A DNA stretch of 64,000 bases. Origin: Hydractinia symbiolongicarpus (lineage: Eukaryota; Cnidaria; Hydrozoa; Anthoathecata; Hydractiniidae). The notes beneath the pieces are model-generated. The model was not told the origin of the DNA, did not search any database, and was given only the letters and a program-made list of their open reading frames with translations. Numbering within the stretch: the first letter of the stretch is position 1; every line of letters begins with the position of its first letter. Position numbers and translations under genes: made by a program. Below, piece after piece: positions 12,474-21,699 of the stretch. The stretch is from contig NC_079879.1 in assembly GCF_029227915.1 (NCBI RefSeq), positions 13,580,001 through 13,644,000 of the forward strand, in the 5' to 3' direction.

Positions 12474-13041
12474 TTATTCTGAGACATATCGGTTACCCTT
12501 GGCCATATTTTCGCCTGCTCACATGGGTTGGGTATTGGTGTAGTGTAGTCTTCTACCTACCTCGGCAAGCGATGGGGCATTGCCATTTTCCTTATATTTA
12601 AGTGGGATTTTATGATCTATATGCCACCCCTTACCATAATTGTCCCATGTCATACCCACGGAAAACCGGGCTTCGACATGAGCCCGCAGCGTAGCCATAT
12701 CACAACCTAGGTACTCTTGAGAGCTGAGCTCCTTGTTTACCTTTATGGCCTTGGGGGCTTGGCCGCGTACATTATGGGCGAGATGTCCGGCAGGATCATG
12801 AATTTGACAGGTGGATCTCAGTTTTCCATGGTCGCAATACTGACTCCCCCCCCCACAATCGTTACAAAAAGCCCTCCGCCTTTCATGGAGGCAAATCAAA
12901 TTTCCTTTTGATGCGGGCACCTAATACGATTCGTTGACGCCTTCGCTTTATCCAGGCAGCATATGCAATTTTTTTTAGTTTGACAAAATTGTGCAAAGAT
13001 AAAAAGTGTTTACATCTGGAGCATTTCCTAGTCTCTTCCAT
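12474..13041 (-). pseudogene. HNH endonuclease with zinc-binding repeats, broken
   Basis: The start is the ATG at 13041 (MEETRKCSRCKHF). Repeated Cys/His zinc-binding pieces follow (CNDCGG, YCDHGKLRSTC), then an HNH core with GWHIDHKIPL and HYTNTQP. The frame meets a TGA at 12519 where the family usually has Trp. About 14 further residues in the same frame run to a TAA at 12474, so the TGA is a late nonsense mutation. At least one frameshift lies near 12920-12950. HNH nucleases of this type are common accessory genes in Polintons. Confidence 0.75.
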
Positions 13042-13045
13042 ATTG

Positions 13046-13077
13046 ATTTGTATTTGCCCCTGAGGACAAATACAAAT
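13046..13077. terminator. Palindrome between capsid gene stop and HNH start
   Basis: ATTTGTATTTG ... CAAATACAAAT gives an 11-bp stem around a GC-rich centre. It lies in the 45-bp gap between the capsid stop (13087) and the nuclease ATG (13041), both minus strand. It probably marks the transcript end of the capsid gene. This is inferred from position. Confidence 0.45.
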
Positions 13078-13086
13078 TGTAGTCTA

Positions 13087-14304
13087 TCAGTACTCCACAG
13101 AATGGAACCTATCGTCCAGGACATTCAGCTGCGCATCCTGTAACAGGTATATGTAAGCTGTGAAATCTCCGGTTCCGTCCGCTTTCTTTGTGATATGTAG
13201 GGTAATCCCATCACTTAGACGTTGTAGAGGCCTTCCACTAACATGTAGGGTATGATCGGGAGACGCCCGAAATACTACAAACAAGGCATACCTTTCGTTG
13301 AAAAATTGCCCGATGGTCACGCTGGAGTCATGGCTACCAAAGAGGTTAACAATCTGCTCAAGGTCATTCTTGGGTAACATCGCATGGGAGTAAGGCTTGT
13401 TAGGCTCCTCCTCGACAGTGACGCTAACCTTCTCAATTTTTGGATTGTAGAAGACCTCGTTAACGCCAGCATAAGCCTTCACTTTCCCGGTATCTATGAA
13501 GAGTAGCAAGACACCCTTAAACGATTTTGAGGAGGTGTCAATTTGGAGGTTATAAATTGTGTCTGATTTTTTCATGGTGATAACCTTGCTACGGGGTATC
13601 CTCCCGTAGGGCAGGGCCAATCTTGCATATCTCGACATCATGGCGCTCGCGAGACCTTCGTGACTGAGCTTGTCAAATTCTAACCTAATGTTGTATATCC
13701 GATAGGTGGCATCAGCCGGCTTGACTGCCGCGGTAGACCCCGAGGCTGCTGTCCCGGCATCCTTGATGACGTCAGCATGCCCTGCAAAATGTATTACGAA
13801 TTGCAATCTGTCGTATAAACCCGCTGCATAAAAGGGTAAATCCCTCGTCAAGTCAAACACTTTTCCTAGGGGTATGCAGAAGGTGTTACCTTGACTTGCA
13901 GGGCGGATAGTCCCGTCGTTGGGGTTAATGCCCTCTAAAACAAGGTTTTTTTTCCTATCAAATTTTGGCAGTCACAAGTCCCTATATACGGCTAAAATAT
14001 TGTAATCCGATATGTTCTGTACCTCAAAGTGATGCGTAGATTCTTTACCAGGCTTGCACCAATGTTACTGACAATCGTACGTGTCGTGTTGGTCCCCGTC
14101 AGCGTCAGTTCAAATAGAAGCTTGAGACTACCCGGAACGATGACATCATTCCCGGACATATTAGGCGTATCCACACGCAGGTCCTCATTTTGGTTGATGG
14201 TTGAAGGTATGTGACTTATCTGAACCCTTTGCTTTCGGCACTTTATACCAAAGAGTTGCTTCATCTCTACATAAAGGTCTAGCGTCGTTCCAAATGAATT
14301 TCAT
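13087..14304 (-). pseudogene. Polinton capsid protein (probable major capsid, double jelly-roll)
   Basis: The frames give an N-terminal part with VPGSLKLLFELTLTG and IVSNIGASLVKNL (14060-14170), then FDLTRDLPFYAAGLYDRLQF, FYNPKIEKVSVTVE and a C terminus DAQLNVLDDRF. This order and these conserved blocks match the capsid protein of invertebrate Polintons as I know it; the double jelly-roll fold is family knowledge, not visible here. A frameshift near 14035 and a TGA near 13975 (expected Trp) separate the N-terminal piece from the intact 257-codon C-terminal piece. The ATG at 14304 is preceded by TATATAATAAAT but is out of frame with the protein, indicating another early indel. Confidence 0.75.
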
Positions 14305-14317
14305 ATTTATTATATAG

Positions 14318-15564
14318 GGAAATCTTAAATAAAAGAACGCTAACCAATCCACTATTTGTACCTGACATTGATATTTATGATGAGGAGGAGGATGGGGGCC
14401 ATCCAGATAAGCCCGATGATACCACGTCAAATCTCCCCGGAACACCAAAACTCCCTGGAACGTCGGGGCCTTCAACAGAACAACAGCATGGGGATCTTTC
14501 AGGGCAGAGGCAAAAGTTACTAAAATCAAAGATCGATGGCCTTTACGATCGTCTTACGGAAAAATTGGGTTACAGCCTAATGCGAAATATTATGATATGT
14601 TCAGGGAAGACAAGGGGAATCAACTAATGATTAAGGAGATAGTGAAGGGTAAGAAGGGTAAGAAAACCTTTAAGGAAATAGTGGTTACAAATCAAGATGG
14701 TAGCCTAAAAACCGTTGGTCAGATACAAACGCTTCTGGGTAGTAATCGCCTGCAAGCACTGGGTTTGTCAACTATGTTACACCCAACAAAGGTGGTAAAT
14801 TTAGGGCCCAGAACCTCCTGAAAAGGTATAATAAAATAGAGGAGGAGGCCGCACATATTGAGATTGAATGTCGGGCCTGAATTTAGGTGGCATCACCCCA
14901 CGTGAGAGAAGGGGGCTTGACCTCGAGCTTCAGACGCTAAGGGGTAACTTGAAGAGCCTGAAAAATAAGATGATCCTATACGACAGCAAGATTAACAAGG
15001 CAGAGGGTAGGGTGAAGGAACTTGAGAAGCAGAAGGTTGGGGCGGACGAAGGACAACAAGCTAATCTTGAAAGGGAAATAGAAAAGGCAAAGAAAGAGAT
15101 TAAGGATCTGAACGATAAGAAGTAGGGTATAGGGGAAACACATGGTATACTATCCACTGACATATACCCACCAATGAGACACATCAAAGACACGCTGTTG
15201 AAAATCGCTGGAGATTCGCATACTCTTCAAAGAGCAGGGGATAACCATAGCGAGTATCATCTTTGCTATTGGTCTATTGATAAGCACCATTGTACTCTCT
15301 GTTACAGGGCGAAGCGCTGAGGGTGCTGTGGGAAGAAGTGCCGCAGCGGGTGGTGAAAAAGGCTTTGTGGAGAAACAACTGGAAAGGCTTGGAAATTTTC
15401 TGAAATAGTTAACAGGGAAGGCAGGTGTTGCGTTACCCGGGATCATCGGTACGGTAGTCTCGTTCTTCCTGAGAGTAGCATCAACCATCGTGAAATATGG
15501 GGCAAAACATCTGTACATGGCCATTGCGGGAGCTGCTGGGCTTGTCGTGCTATACGTGAAATAG
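14318..15564 (+). pseudogene. Large Polinton protein: acidic N-term, coiled coil, hydrophobic C-term
   Basis: Divergent from the capsid gene. An acidic, Pro-rich start (DIYDEEEDGGHPDKPDD) is followed by LYDRLTEKLGY, a Lys-rich stretch, TLLGSNRLQALGLS, a coiled coil at 14930-15122, and a C-terminal Gly/Ala-rich hydrophobic part (SIIFAIGLLISTIVLSV, then AIAGAAGLVVLYVK) ending at TAG 15564. Frameshifts lie near 14580, 14820-14868 and 15125-15210, and a TAG near 15406. The architecture is that of a recurrent uncharacterised invertebrate Polinton gene, plausibly a virion or membrane protein. No ATG is evident at the start. Confidence 0.6.
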
Positions 15565-15572
15565 GCCTATTT
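15557..15572. terminator. Palindrome supplying the stops of two convergent genes
   Basis: GAAATAGGCCTATTTC is a perfect 16-bp palindrome. Read on each strand it contains AAA-TAG, the last codon and stop of the plus gene (stop 15562-15564) and of the minus gene (stop 15567-15569). It probably acts as a shared transcript-end structure. Confidence 0.5.
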
Positions 15573-16711
15573 CAGGCATATATAGGCCAGAATAATGCCT
15601 ACTCCTATGGTGATTAATGAGGCCTTGATATCCTCGTGTTGATTTTGTGAGGGTTGTTCAAGTATATGGGGCGTGACATGTACCATGTACCTGTATATCT
15701 GGGGTATGTATGGGAGGTGTAATAGGTGTTGTATGACTAGGGGGTGAATTGGCAGATGGCATGCTTTGGAGGTGTAGGTGGTATGGTATGTATAGGAGGC
15801 GTGGCATGCTGCACAATAGGCTTGTTATTCAGGTCAAGCCGTATACCGATCATTGCATTTGCGGGTGCGATCAAAATATTGTTGTTGTGCCCCCACGATT
15901 TTGCCTATACGAAGGTTCATATCGGATGGTAGCATATACACGTGGTGCATTACGACAAAGTTCACCGGAGTTCTAGCATATTGCAATACCTTATGGAATT
16001 CGGTAATGTCATGGCTTACATTTTCCTAAGGTTCTACCATAGCCTCAAATTTCTGTACTAGTATTTGCCTTGCTGTATAATCATCGGCACCGGTCCCAAT
16101 TAAGGATGCCTTGGCCCCTGCTTGTGATCCCGGCAATAAGACCACGTAAACCTTGATACTCTCGTTTAATTTGGTAAGACCTTCGGAGGTCAAGCCCTGA
16201 CTTGTAGGCATGATAAACTTCGCCCAGTCACCATCAACCTGCGGCCACCATCTACCATTGGTGAGTGACGACATGACAGCCTTGAATTTATACAAGGCAT
16301 TAGCATCAGAACCGTATTCGCGGCATACCTGTGCATACCCGGAGCTCGAGTAGGGATTTTTATACTCTGAGAACCCATCATCCTACGGCATGGGTACCTT
16401 CATTCTTGCCAGAGTATGTCGCATGTGGTAATAGAATTGGAATTTAAAATTTTTATAAGGAGTACCGAACCCATCATGTGCTTGGCACAGATTCCAAATG
16501 CCATGGTCGCACAATGGGCGGCAAAATTGACCTGAGTGTTCCAGTAATCAGGCGCCTGCCTTTTCAAATTCACATAAACAGGGTCATCAAGGTAGGTTGT
16601 TGGAACCTTTCTAACGTTTTTGGTAAACTCCGGGAATGCCACAGAAATATGAGACTCCGTACTCACGTAGAGGTCTTGATGCTCTGCAACTTGCTTACTC
16701 TGGGCGGCCAT
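15567..16711 (-). pseudogene. Polinton hypothetical protein with Pro-rich linker and C-terminal TM helix
   Basis: From the ATG at 16711 the order is YVSTESHISVAFPEFTKNV, a VNFAAHCATMAFGI segment with Cys and His, YKFKAVMSSL ... GRWWPQVDGDWAKF, SQGLTSEGLTKLNESIKVY, then VLQYARTPVNFVV ... LPSDMNLRIGKIVG. A Pro-rich linker follows, and a final hydrophobic helix ASLITIGVGIILAYICLK. Stops near 16380 and 16025 and several frameshifts break it. It matches a widespread uncharacterised Polinton protein that I believe is structural. Function unproven. Confidence 0.6.
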
Positions 16712-16809
16712 TCACCCCTGTTACTTTTGTACTTTGCCTTGGGGTTGCATTGGTATATGTTCAACTGATATCACTGATATCGATAAGCCTACTATATACT
16801 GGGACAAAA

Positions 16810-17343
16810 CACTCGTATTGCTCTGAAATCGATAAGTAAGTCCGGATAAGTCCGGATGGTTGAACCTATACAGCGACAATGACATTACGATCAGGAAAGT
16901 GGGACCTGATCAGGGGGTGAATCGCATCTCTATTGGAAAATGGCTACTGTAGGCTCTGTGTCAACGATGGGTACTCGGTGGTGATTCATCGACCATTGCA
17001 GGAGCTGTTGGGGCTGCGCTATGACCCTGCAAAAAAGTATTATATGAAGGGCGACTACGACAGTTTATACAGGACCGATACATATCAGAAATTGAGACTT
17101 ATTTGTCCGCAATTAGATGAAGACGACTGCCCATTGGATGGCAAAAAATCAAAGGTTCTGGCCCTGCTTCCCACCAAAGAATTGAACGCCTAAGGGGATA
17201 TGTTGACCTGGACTTTTGATACCCCTGTTTACCTTCCATTAAAAGGCTCCACGGACCGTTTGGAGTTTATGCTAACGGACGTCTATTATCACGAGAAGTG
17301 CGTCACGTTTTTTGACATCACAATGTGCATTCTCATAGAATAA
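16810..17343 (+). pseudogene. Polinton minor capsid/penton-like remnant
   Basis: Pieces in shifting frames: LYSDNDITIRKVGPDQGVNR (16868-16925), an 86-codon open block from 16933 (VIHRPLQELLGLRYDPAKKY), then WTFDTPVYLPLKGSTDRLEF and a C terminus ending at TAA 17343, which abuts the next ATG. The C-terminal pattern (a ... YLPL ... FMLTD block near the end) recalls the Polinton penton-type protein. The start is not defined. Tentative. Confidence 0.45.
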
Positions 17344-17915
17344 ATGACTGATATAGTAAACTTTATCCGAGTGCACCTGCGCAGTGCTCTGATCAGGATA
17401 GGGACAGGATTTCAGACTGAAGAAGATTGAAGATTGAAGAAATTGAACAATATCTCCGGGATGAAATAAAGAAGCGGAATAGACTTGGCAAAAAATTCAA
17501 AATGCACAATACCTGGGTACGCTTCTGCACCATAGTCTGCTTGGGGTATCTGTGATTACGTCAGGGCTTGGGATTGGAGCTATTGCCTCAGGTTTGGGGT
17601 TTCCCCTTGCCTGTGCCATGGGGGACTCGCGATTGCCGCCGGAATAGGGCAGGCTGGCGTCTCCAGAACGCCTCTAAACGGTTGCATGTTAAGTCCAAAA
17701 ATCATGATAGTATAAGGCTACTCGCAGAGGCGAAATTAAACTCGATTGTAGACCTGATCAGCAAGGCAATGGAAAATGGCGTTATCAGTGACCACGAGTA
17801 TAGCCTGATTAGCCGTGAAAAGGAAAGGTATATTCTGCTCAAGGAGCAAATGCGGAGGGGAAAGATGAAATTTAAAAAAAACTTCAATCTGTACAATATG
17901 CAAGCACTATGTTGA
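17344..17915 (+). pseudogene. Polinton two-domain protein: Gly-rich TM region plus helical C-term
   Basis: The ATG at 17344 directly follows the previous stop (TAAATG). After a short N terminus broken by a TGA near 17428, EIEQYLRDEIKKRNRLGKKF leads into a Gly/Ala-rich hydrophobic region (SVITSGLGIGAIASGLGF and GLAIAAGIGQAG). An amphipathic C-terminal part follows (KLNSIVDLISKAMENGVISD ... EYSLISREKERY). This is a recurrent Polinton membrane protein of unknown role. At least three frameshifts. Confidence 0.55.
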
Positions 17916-18086
17916 GTCCCCACCTGAGTATAGGCTTAATTACATATTTCTAGTCCTCGCTTAGCAACCATTCCTTCCTAAATTCCTTGTGCCGACTTCT
18001 GTGATGTGTGTCTGGGGGTAGTGATTTTTACCTTGTACATATACCGATGAAATAGTTAGAATAGCGCTGGCTTGGCAGGGCTCATT

Positions 18087-18248
18087 TTACCGTACCGGCA
18101 TACCATGGAACTTGGTGGTAATTGTGTCCTTGTAATATTGGACTTTGGCATTCACATAACGGTCCTTTTTTACAGGCTCTGTCGTCAATTGCTCGGAAAT
18201 TAACTCTTCAAACTTTGATTTAACAAGGTCATTATCAAATTTCAGCAT
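18087..18248 (-). CDS. Small intact Polinton ORF (53 aa), function unknown
   Basis: The start at 18248 (MLKFDNDLVKSKFEELISEQ) is preceded by AATAAACAGA and the stop is at 18087. The product is charged and probably helical, with VNAKVQYYKDTITTKFHGMP near the end. Related Polinton proteins seem to continue beyond this point, so the stop may be a truncation; the 140 bases downstream keep no clear frame. Confidence 0.5.
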   Translation of the reverse strand: MLKFDNDLVKSKFEELISEQLTTEPVKKDRYVNAKVQYYKDTITTKFHGMPVR

Positions 18249-18273
18249 TCTGTTTATTGTATATTTCGAACGA

Positions 18274-18444
18274 CTACAGAGAATTGCATGTCATGGTACA
18301 TGCACAGCCTCCCCCGTTATATGTGATATGTTCATGGTAGCAGTACCAGCATAACATTTTCCCAATTACGACGAACCTACGCCTGCAGGCACATCTGTCA
18401 TATGCATCGAGTACCCTTTCACAGTCATTGCATTGTTCATTCAT
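18274..18444 (-). CDS. Small intact Cys-rich zinc-binding protein of the Polinton (56 aa)
   Basis: The ATG at 18444 overlaps an AATAAATG box; the stop is at 18274. The product starts MNEQCNDCERVLDAYDRCAC and continues RRRFVVIGKMLCWYCYHEHI. It has ten Cys, arranged in CxxC, CxC and CxxC pairs with nearby His, consistent with one or two small zinc ribbons. It is one of few undamaged frames in the element. No function is assigned; a DNA-binding or structural role is a guess. Confidence 0.55.
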   Translation of the reverse strand: MNEQCNDCERVLDAYDRCACRRRFVVIGKMLCWYCYHEHITYNGGGCACTMTCNSL

Positions 18445-18575
18445 TTATTAAGACATCAAGACAATCCTCCAGGTCTTTAATCCTCCGTTCATTGGACCCT
18501 TCCCTGATTCCTGTACTAATTCCAGGACCATACGCCGGCAGAGCACCAGTAACAGAGTACCATTTTATATACATT

Positions 18576-18785
18576 CTAACAAGGTCCAAAGCTACATTTT
18601 GAACACATGTTGTCGCGCATGTCTCGCGTCCTGAACCTTTTGGGGACATACTTGAATAGGTAGGGATACTTTTCAACGGCCCTGCTGCACATGTTTTGCG
18701 TCTTGAACCGGTCCGGGACATATTTGAGTAGATGGGAGCCAGTAGATGCCAAACTAGATGTTGCAGCGCATGCGTTGATTTTTGA
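18576..18785 (-). pseudogene. Short-repeat protein remnant (LKYVPDRFKTQ-type repeats)
   Basis: On the minus strand two adjacent repeats are visible: LKYVPDRFKTQNMCSRAVEK, then YLFKYVPKRFRTRDM, ending CSKCSFGPC at TAG 18576. Tandem repeats of this pattern occur in some Polintons and large DNA viruses. The start lies close to the right terminal repeat and no ATG is clear. Fragment. Confidence 0.45.
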
Positions 18786-18796
18786 TGAATATCATT

Positions 18797-19022
18797 AGGG
18801 AATTTCCCTTATGTGCGCGTTGATTTTTAGGGAATTGTGCTAGAAAATATTGGACCTCTTGTTCTACATTGATGACGTCATCGAATAATAGGTTCTTAAA
18901 TTATGTGGATAAATATGGGATGGGTCTTGGATTGGTGACTATTAGGGGATTGTTTTGACTTGCTGTGACGTCACTGTTGCACGCGCATGCAATTGTGCCA
19001 GAAGGAACATTTCTCTATCTCT
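18797..19022 (-). repeat. Polinton right terminal inverted repeat
   Basis: Reverse complement of 6425-6653 with a few substitutions. It contains the same two TGACGTCA palindromes. Its outer end CTATCTCT is followed by CCTCT, the direct repeat also seen before the left end. Confidence 0.92.
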
Positions 19023-19410
19023 CCTCTTCAACACAAACGGTTATCAAATAAAAACAAACACCTTAACAACCAAGGTTATTTACTCCGACGCCAGTGACAG
19101 TGGTTATGGGGATTCTGTTGTGCAACAGTTGGGAGATATTATCGCCAGGGTAAATTTTACTGCGGACTACAAGTTCTACTTACCGGGAACTTTTAGCTGT
19201 TAAACTTATTCTGCAAGCGGTAGGCCCACGTGTAAAAAATGAATCATTTTAATGGTTTTCCGATAATGTTAATGTCACTCGAATAATAGAAGTAGGCAGC
19301 AGGAGACCGCATTTACAAAAACTCGCTTTAGAAATCTTTGATGCTTCAATGAGTTATAATATCAAATTACAATCGCCGTATTTGAAGGCTTTAGTTTAAG
19401 TCTTTAGCTT
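19023..19410 (+). pseudogene. DIRS-like retrotransposon RNase H, 3' half of the split element
   Basis: The frame continues that of the RT fragment ending at 6424. It shows VIYSDASDSGYG (first catalytic Asp), then, after frameshifts, LLAVKLILQAVGPRV, WFSDNVNVTRI and SRRPHLQKLALEIF, the RNase H order used in DIRS elements. No tyrosine recombinase follows, so the 3' end is truncated. This is the genomic right flank of the Polinton. Confidence 0.8.
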
Positions 19411-19483
19411 TGTTAGTGGAATTTAATACAGATTAAAAAATCAATTTTTGTTATTTTCTCTGTAACGAATTTGACACAAGGAC

Positions 19484-19632
19484 AACTGCCGCACGGGTGA
19501 AAAGTGCCTTAGCAGACTTATGCATATTACTTAACCGCCGAACAGGCGTATGTCTTAAATCGTCGAACGGGCGTATGTGAGTAACTGCCGGACGGGCGTA
19601 TTTCTTAAATCGCCGGACGGGCGTGTGCATTA
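19484..19632. repeat. ~25-bp tandem GC-rich repeats
   Basis: Four to five units spaced about 25 bp apart share CGCCGGACGGGCGTAT with variants (CGCCGAACAGGCGTAT, CGTCGAACGGGCGTAT, TGCCGGACGGGCGTAT). They stand out in AT-rich surroundings just after the DIRS remnant. Confidence 0.75.
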
Positions 19633-20193
19633 AATTAACCAGAACCACTAAAGGGACTTCCGGTAAAAAAATAAGGTTAATATATTAACTAATTTGCACT
19701 TATTATTAAAAAATATCTGCATCTTTTAAAACATAATATATTAATACGCTCATATAAGTTGTTTTCTTTTTTTATTTTCCTCGTGAAGCATCACCTTTGA
19801 ATCGCCATTTTTGTCTGAATAATTCCGCATGGATGAGAGGCTAAACACACATGTTTTCTCTGTCGTAGAACAGTGGTGAGAAAATCAAAACAAAACGCGC
19901 TCCGATAAAGTATAGACCAGAACAAAATATCTTATTGACTTATTTTATTTACGTTTATTATTTTGTCGGTTAATACCCCCGTGTAGCATATATTCGGAAA
20001 TGTCTTATAAAGAATTTATCAGGTTTCGCAGGTTCTGTTGTTATTTGCCAAAAGCTCTTCGCTGAAGATAAAAGTTGAAGATCAAAATGTAAAAGAGGCC
20101 GCTTCAGCGCGACATTACGCAATTTCCCCTCGAAAGCAAACTAAAGAACATTTTTGATTCTTTTTGTAAATTAACTCTGAACGTAGGAAGATC

Positions 20194-20544
20194 AAAAATT
20201 TGCTGTTAGTATGCCACTGTTCGGCGTACGGTTGTAAAAACAACATTAAGTCAAACAAAGATAAAAGCTTCTTTCTAATGCCTAAGAATCCTGAAGTTAG
20301 CAAAGCCTGGATTGCTACAATTAACAGAACAAAGCTGCCAGCTAAAGTATTTCTATGCTCTGACCATTTTGAAGAAACCTGCTTTGACCCAAGTTGGAAA
20401 CTTTAGAATGAATTATTTTACAAAGATCGTGCTTGCAAACGGAGATTGATTCCAAATTCTATGCCAACATTTTTTTGTCATAAGACTGTCCCTAAGGAAC
20501 GTACATCTTCCACATCGCGAGCCAAACGAAGTCAATCTAAAGAT
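20194..20544 (+). pseudogene. THAP zinc-finger exon with premature TAG
   Basis: The frame shows the C2CH THAP pattern: CSAYGC, forty residues, then CSDHF. The conserved Pro (LMPKNP), Trp (KAWIATI) and the closing SMPTFF, a form of the AVPTIF box, are also present. An in-frame TAG at 20404, where Gln (CAG) would fit, splits the domain between the CxxH and the AVPTIF box. The exon ends at a good donor (GAT|GTAAGC at 20545). No further exons were recognised. THAP domains bind DNA and occur in host genes and transposases. I see either a pseudogene or a single nonsense change. Confidence 0.65.
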
Positions 20545-20949
20545 GTAAGCAAATCCGTTTTTTAGGAATACCACTCTTGAAAATATTCTTAATTCATCTT
20601 ATTTTGCTATTGGTATTGACAAAGCCTTAAATGTTCTTAAAATCTCTCGAGTATATCATCTTTTGTTCCCACTCTTTTTATTACTTCGTTTAATCCTTAT
20701 TAGTTGGTGAAGTCAGCATTGGATGAAGACTACTTTTGTTAACACTCGAGGTCAAAATTTGAAACAGTCCTGTCTAAAAACTAAAAACAAACATTCTACT
20801 TAGAATTCGAAAGTTCTATAGAATAAAACTTTGTAAACAAAACATTACGATGTTTGACATGTACAGATAAATGTGTAAAGTTGAATGCGCAGCTAAAATA
20901 TAGTTACAACGAATATTAAAATAATTTTTTTAACTAGCTAGCTAGCCAA

Positions 20950-21674
20950 GAATAACATGGACTTCAATGTGTTTTATATTGACTCGGTAACCACAATGCT
21001 GAAGGAACAAATCTGCAAATGAGAGATGTAATTTTTATGATTCCGTCGCCAAAATCCAGACGGTTAACAATATATGTGGATAAACCAGCAAAACTGTCGA
21101 TATGCACCGTATCGGTATGTCCTAAAATTTTTAGCAAAGTAAGATAAGTCAATCGTCGAAATTTAAGTAGCGCTGAAAAGATTAATTGATTACCTATTTG
21201 GTACATGGTCACGCTCAGGTAAACCGTGACTTTCCCAGTCACGAAGCGCGACTAACGCTGTCCATAACACATCTTTCAACAGCACGATGTGGTTAAAATG
21301 AGGATGCTGTGTGATGCATTCCTGATCTTAAAAGAGTTATCATGAAGTTACAAAAAGTCTGGGAAAATAGACTCCCCTCATTATTTTTGAAAATATATAA
21401 GAATAAATCGCTACCATTAAGACTGAAGTATTTTATGGCATCAATTTCAACACAGCAAACCAATCTTTCTCTGTCAGCATCCTCTTACATTTACCACAAC
21501 GACACCAACAGTAACAGGCTTACACAATCTAGAATTTTGCTGAGGATCAAAGTCTACCTGATCATCACAAACATCATTATAAATCTGCCTATGCTGTGAA
21601 GCTATTTCGGAATCTGATCTTTCTGATTCATACTGAAAACCTAATACCATAAATTTTTTGTACGACGAAGACAT
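20950..21674 (-). pseudogene. Cys-rich P2X7-C-terminal-like fragment, frameshifted
   Basis: The minus strand reads an acidic N-terminal piece (MSSSYKKFMVLGFQYESERS), then in shifted frames WCRCGKCKRM, CCVEIDA, CITQHPHF with VLLKDVLWTALVALRDWESH, and YGAYRQF. This order of CxCxxC, CC, CxxxHxxF and a Y-AYRQF block matches the zinc-binding domain found at the C terminus of P2X7 receptors and in many invertebrate stand-alone proteins. At least two frameshifts lie in the first part; the breaks near 21325 and 21190 could be introns. It is probably a pseudogene. Confidence 0.5.
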
Positions 21675-21699
21675 ATTAATAATCGTATTTCACAATTTG

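Larger units (their letters stand above)
6425..19022 (+). mobile_element. Polinton/Maverick DNA transposon, ~12.6 kb, nested in a DIRS element
   Basis: The element is bounded by terminal inverted repeats that begin AGAGATAG and end CTATCTCT. It carries the diagnostic pair of protein-primed family B DNA polymerase and retroviral-type integrase, plus a capsid protein and other Polinton-type genes on both strands. CCTCT flanks it directly on both sides (6420-6424 and 19023-19027). Polintons usually make a 6-bp target duplication, and a 6-bp reading with one mismatch is also possible. GC content is visibly higher than the flanks. Nearly all large genes carry stops or frameshifts, so it is not autonomous now. 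I did not find a packaging ATPase or a capsid protease. Confidence 0.93.

Noticed and set aside
6727-17915. Possible stop-codon reassignment in the Polinton (several TGA where Trp is expected)
   Set aside because: TAA and TAG also interrupt conserved regions at sites of Tyr, Lys and others, and frameshifts are frequent, so ordinary decay explains it.
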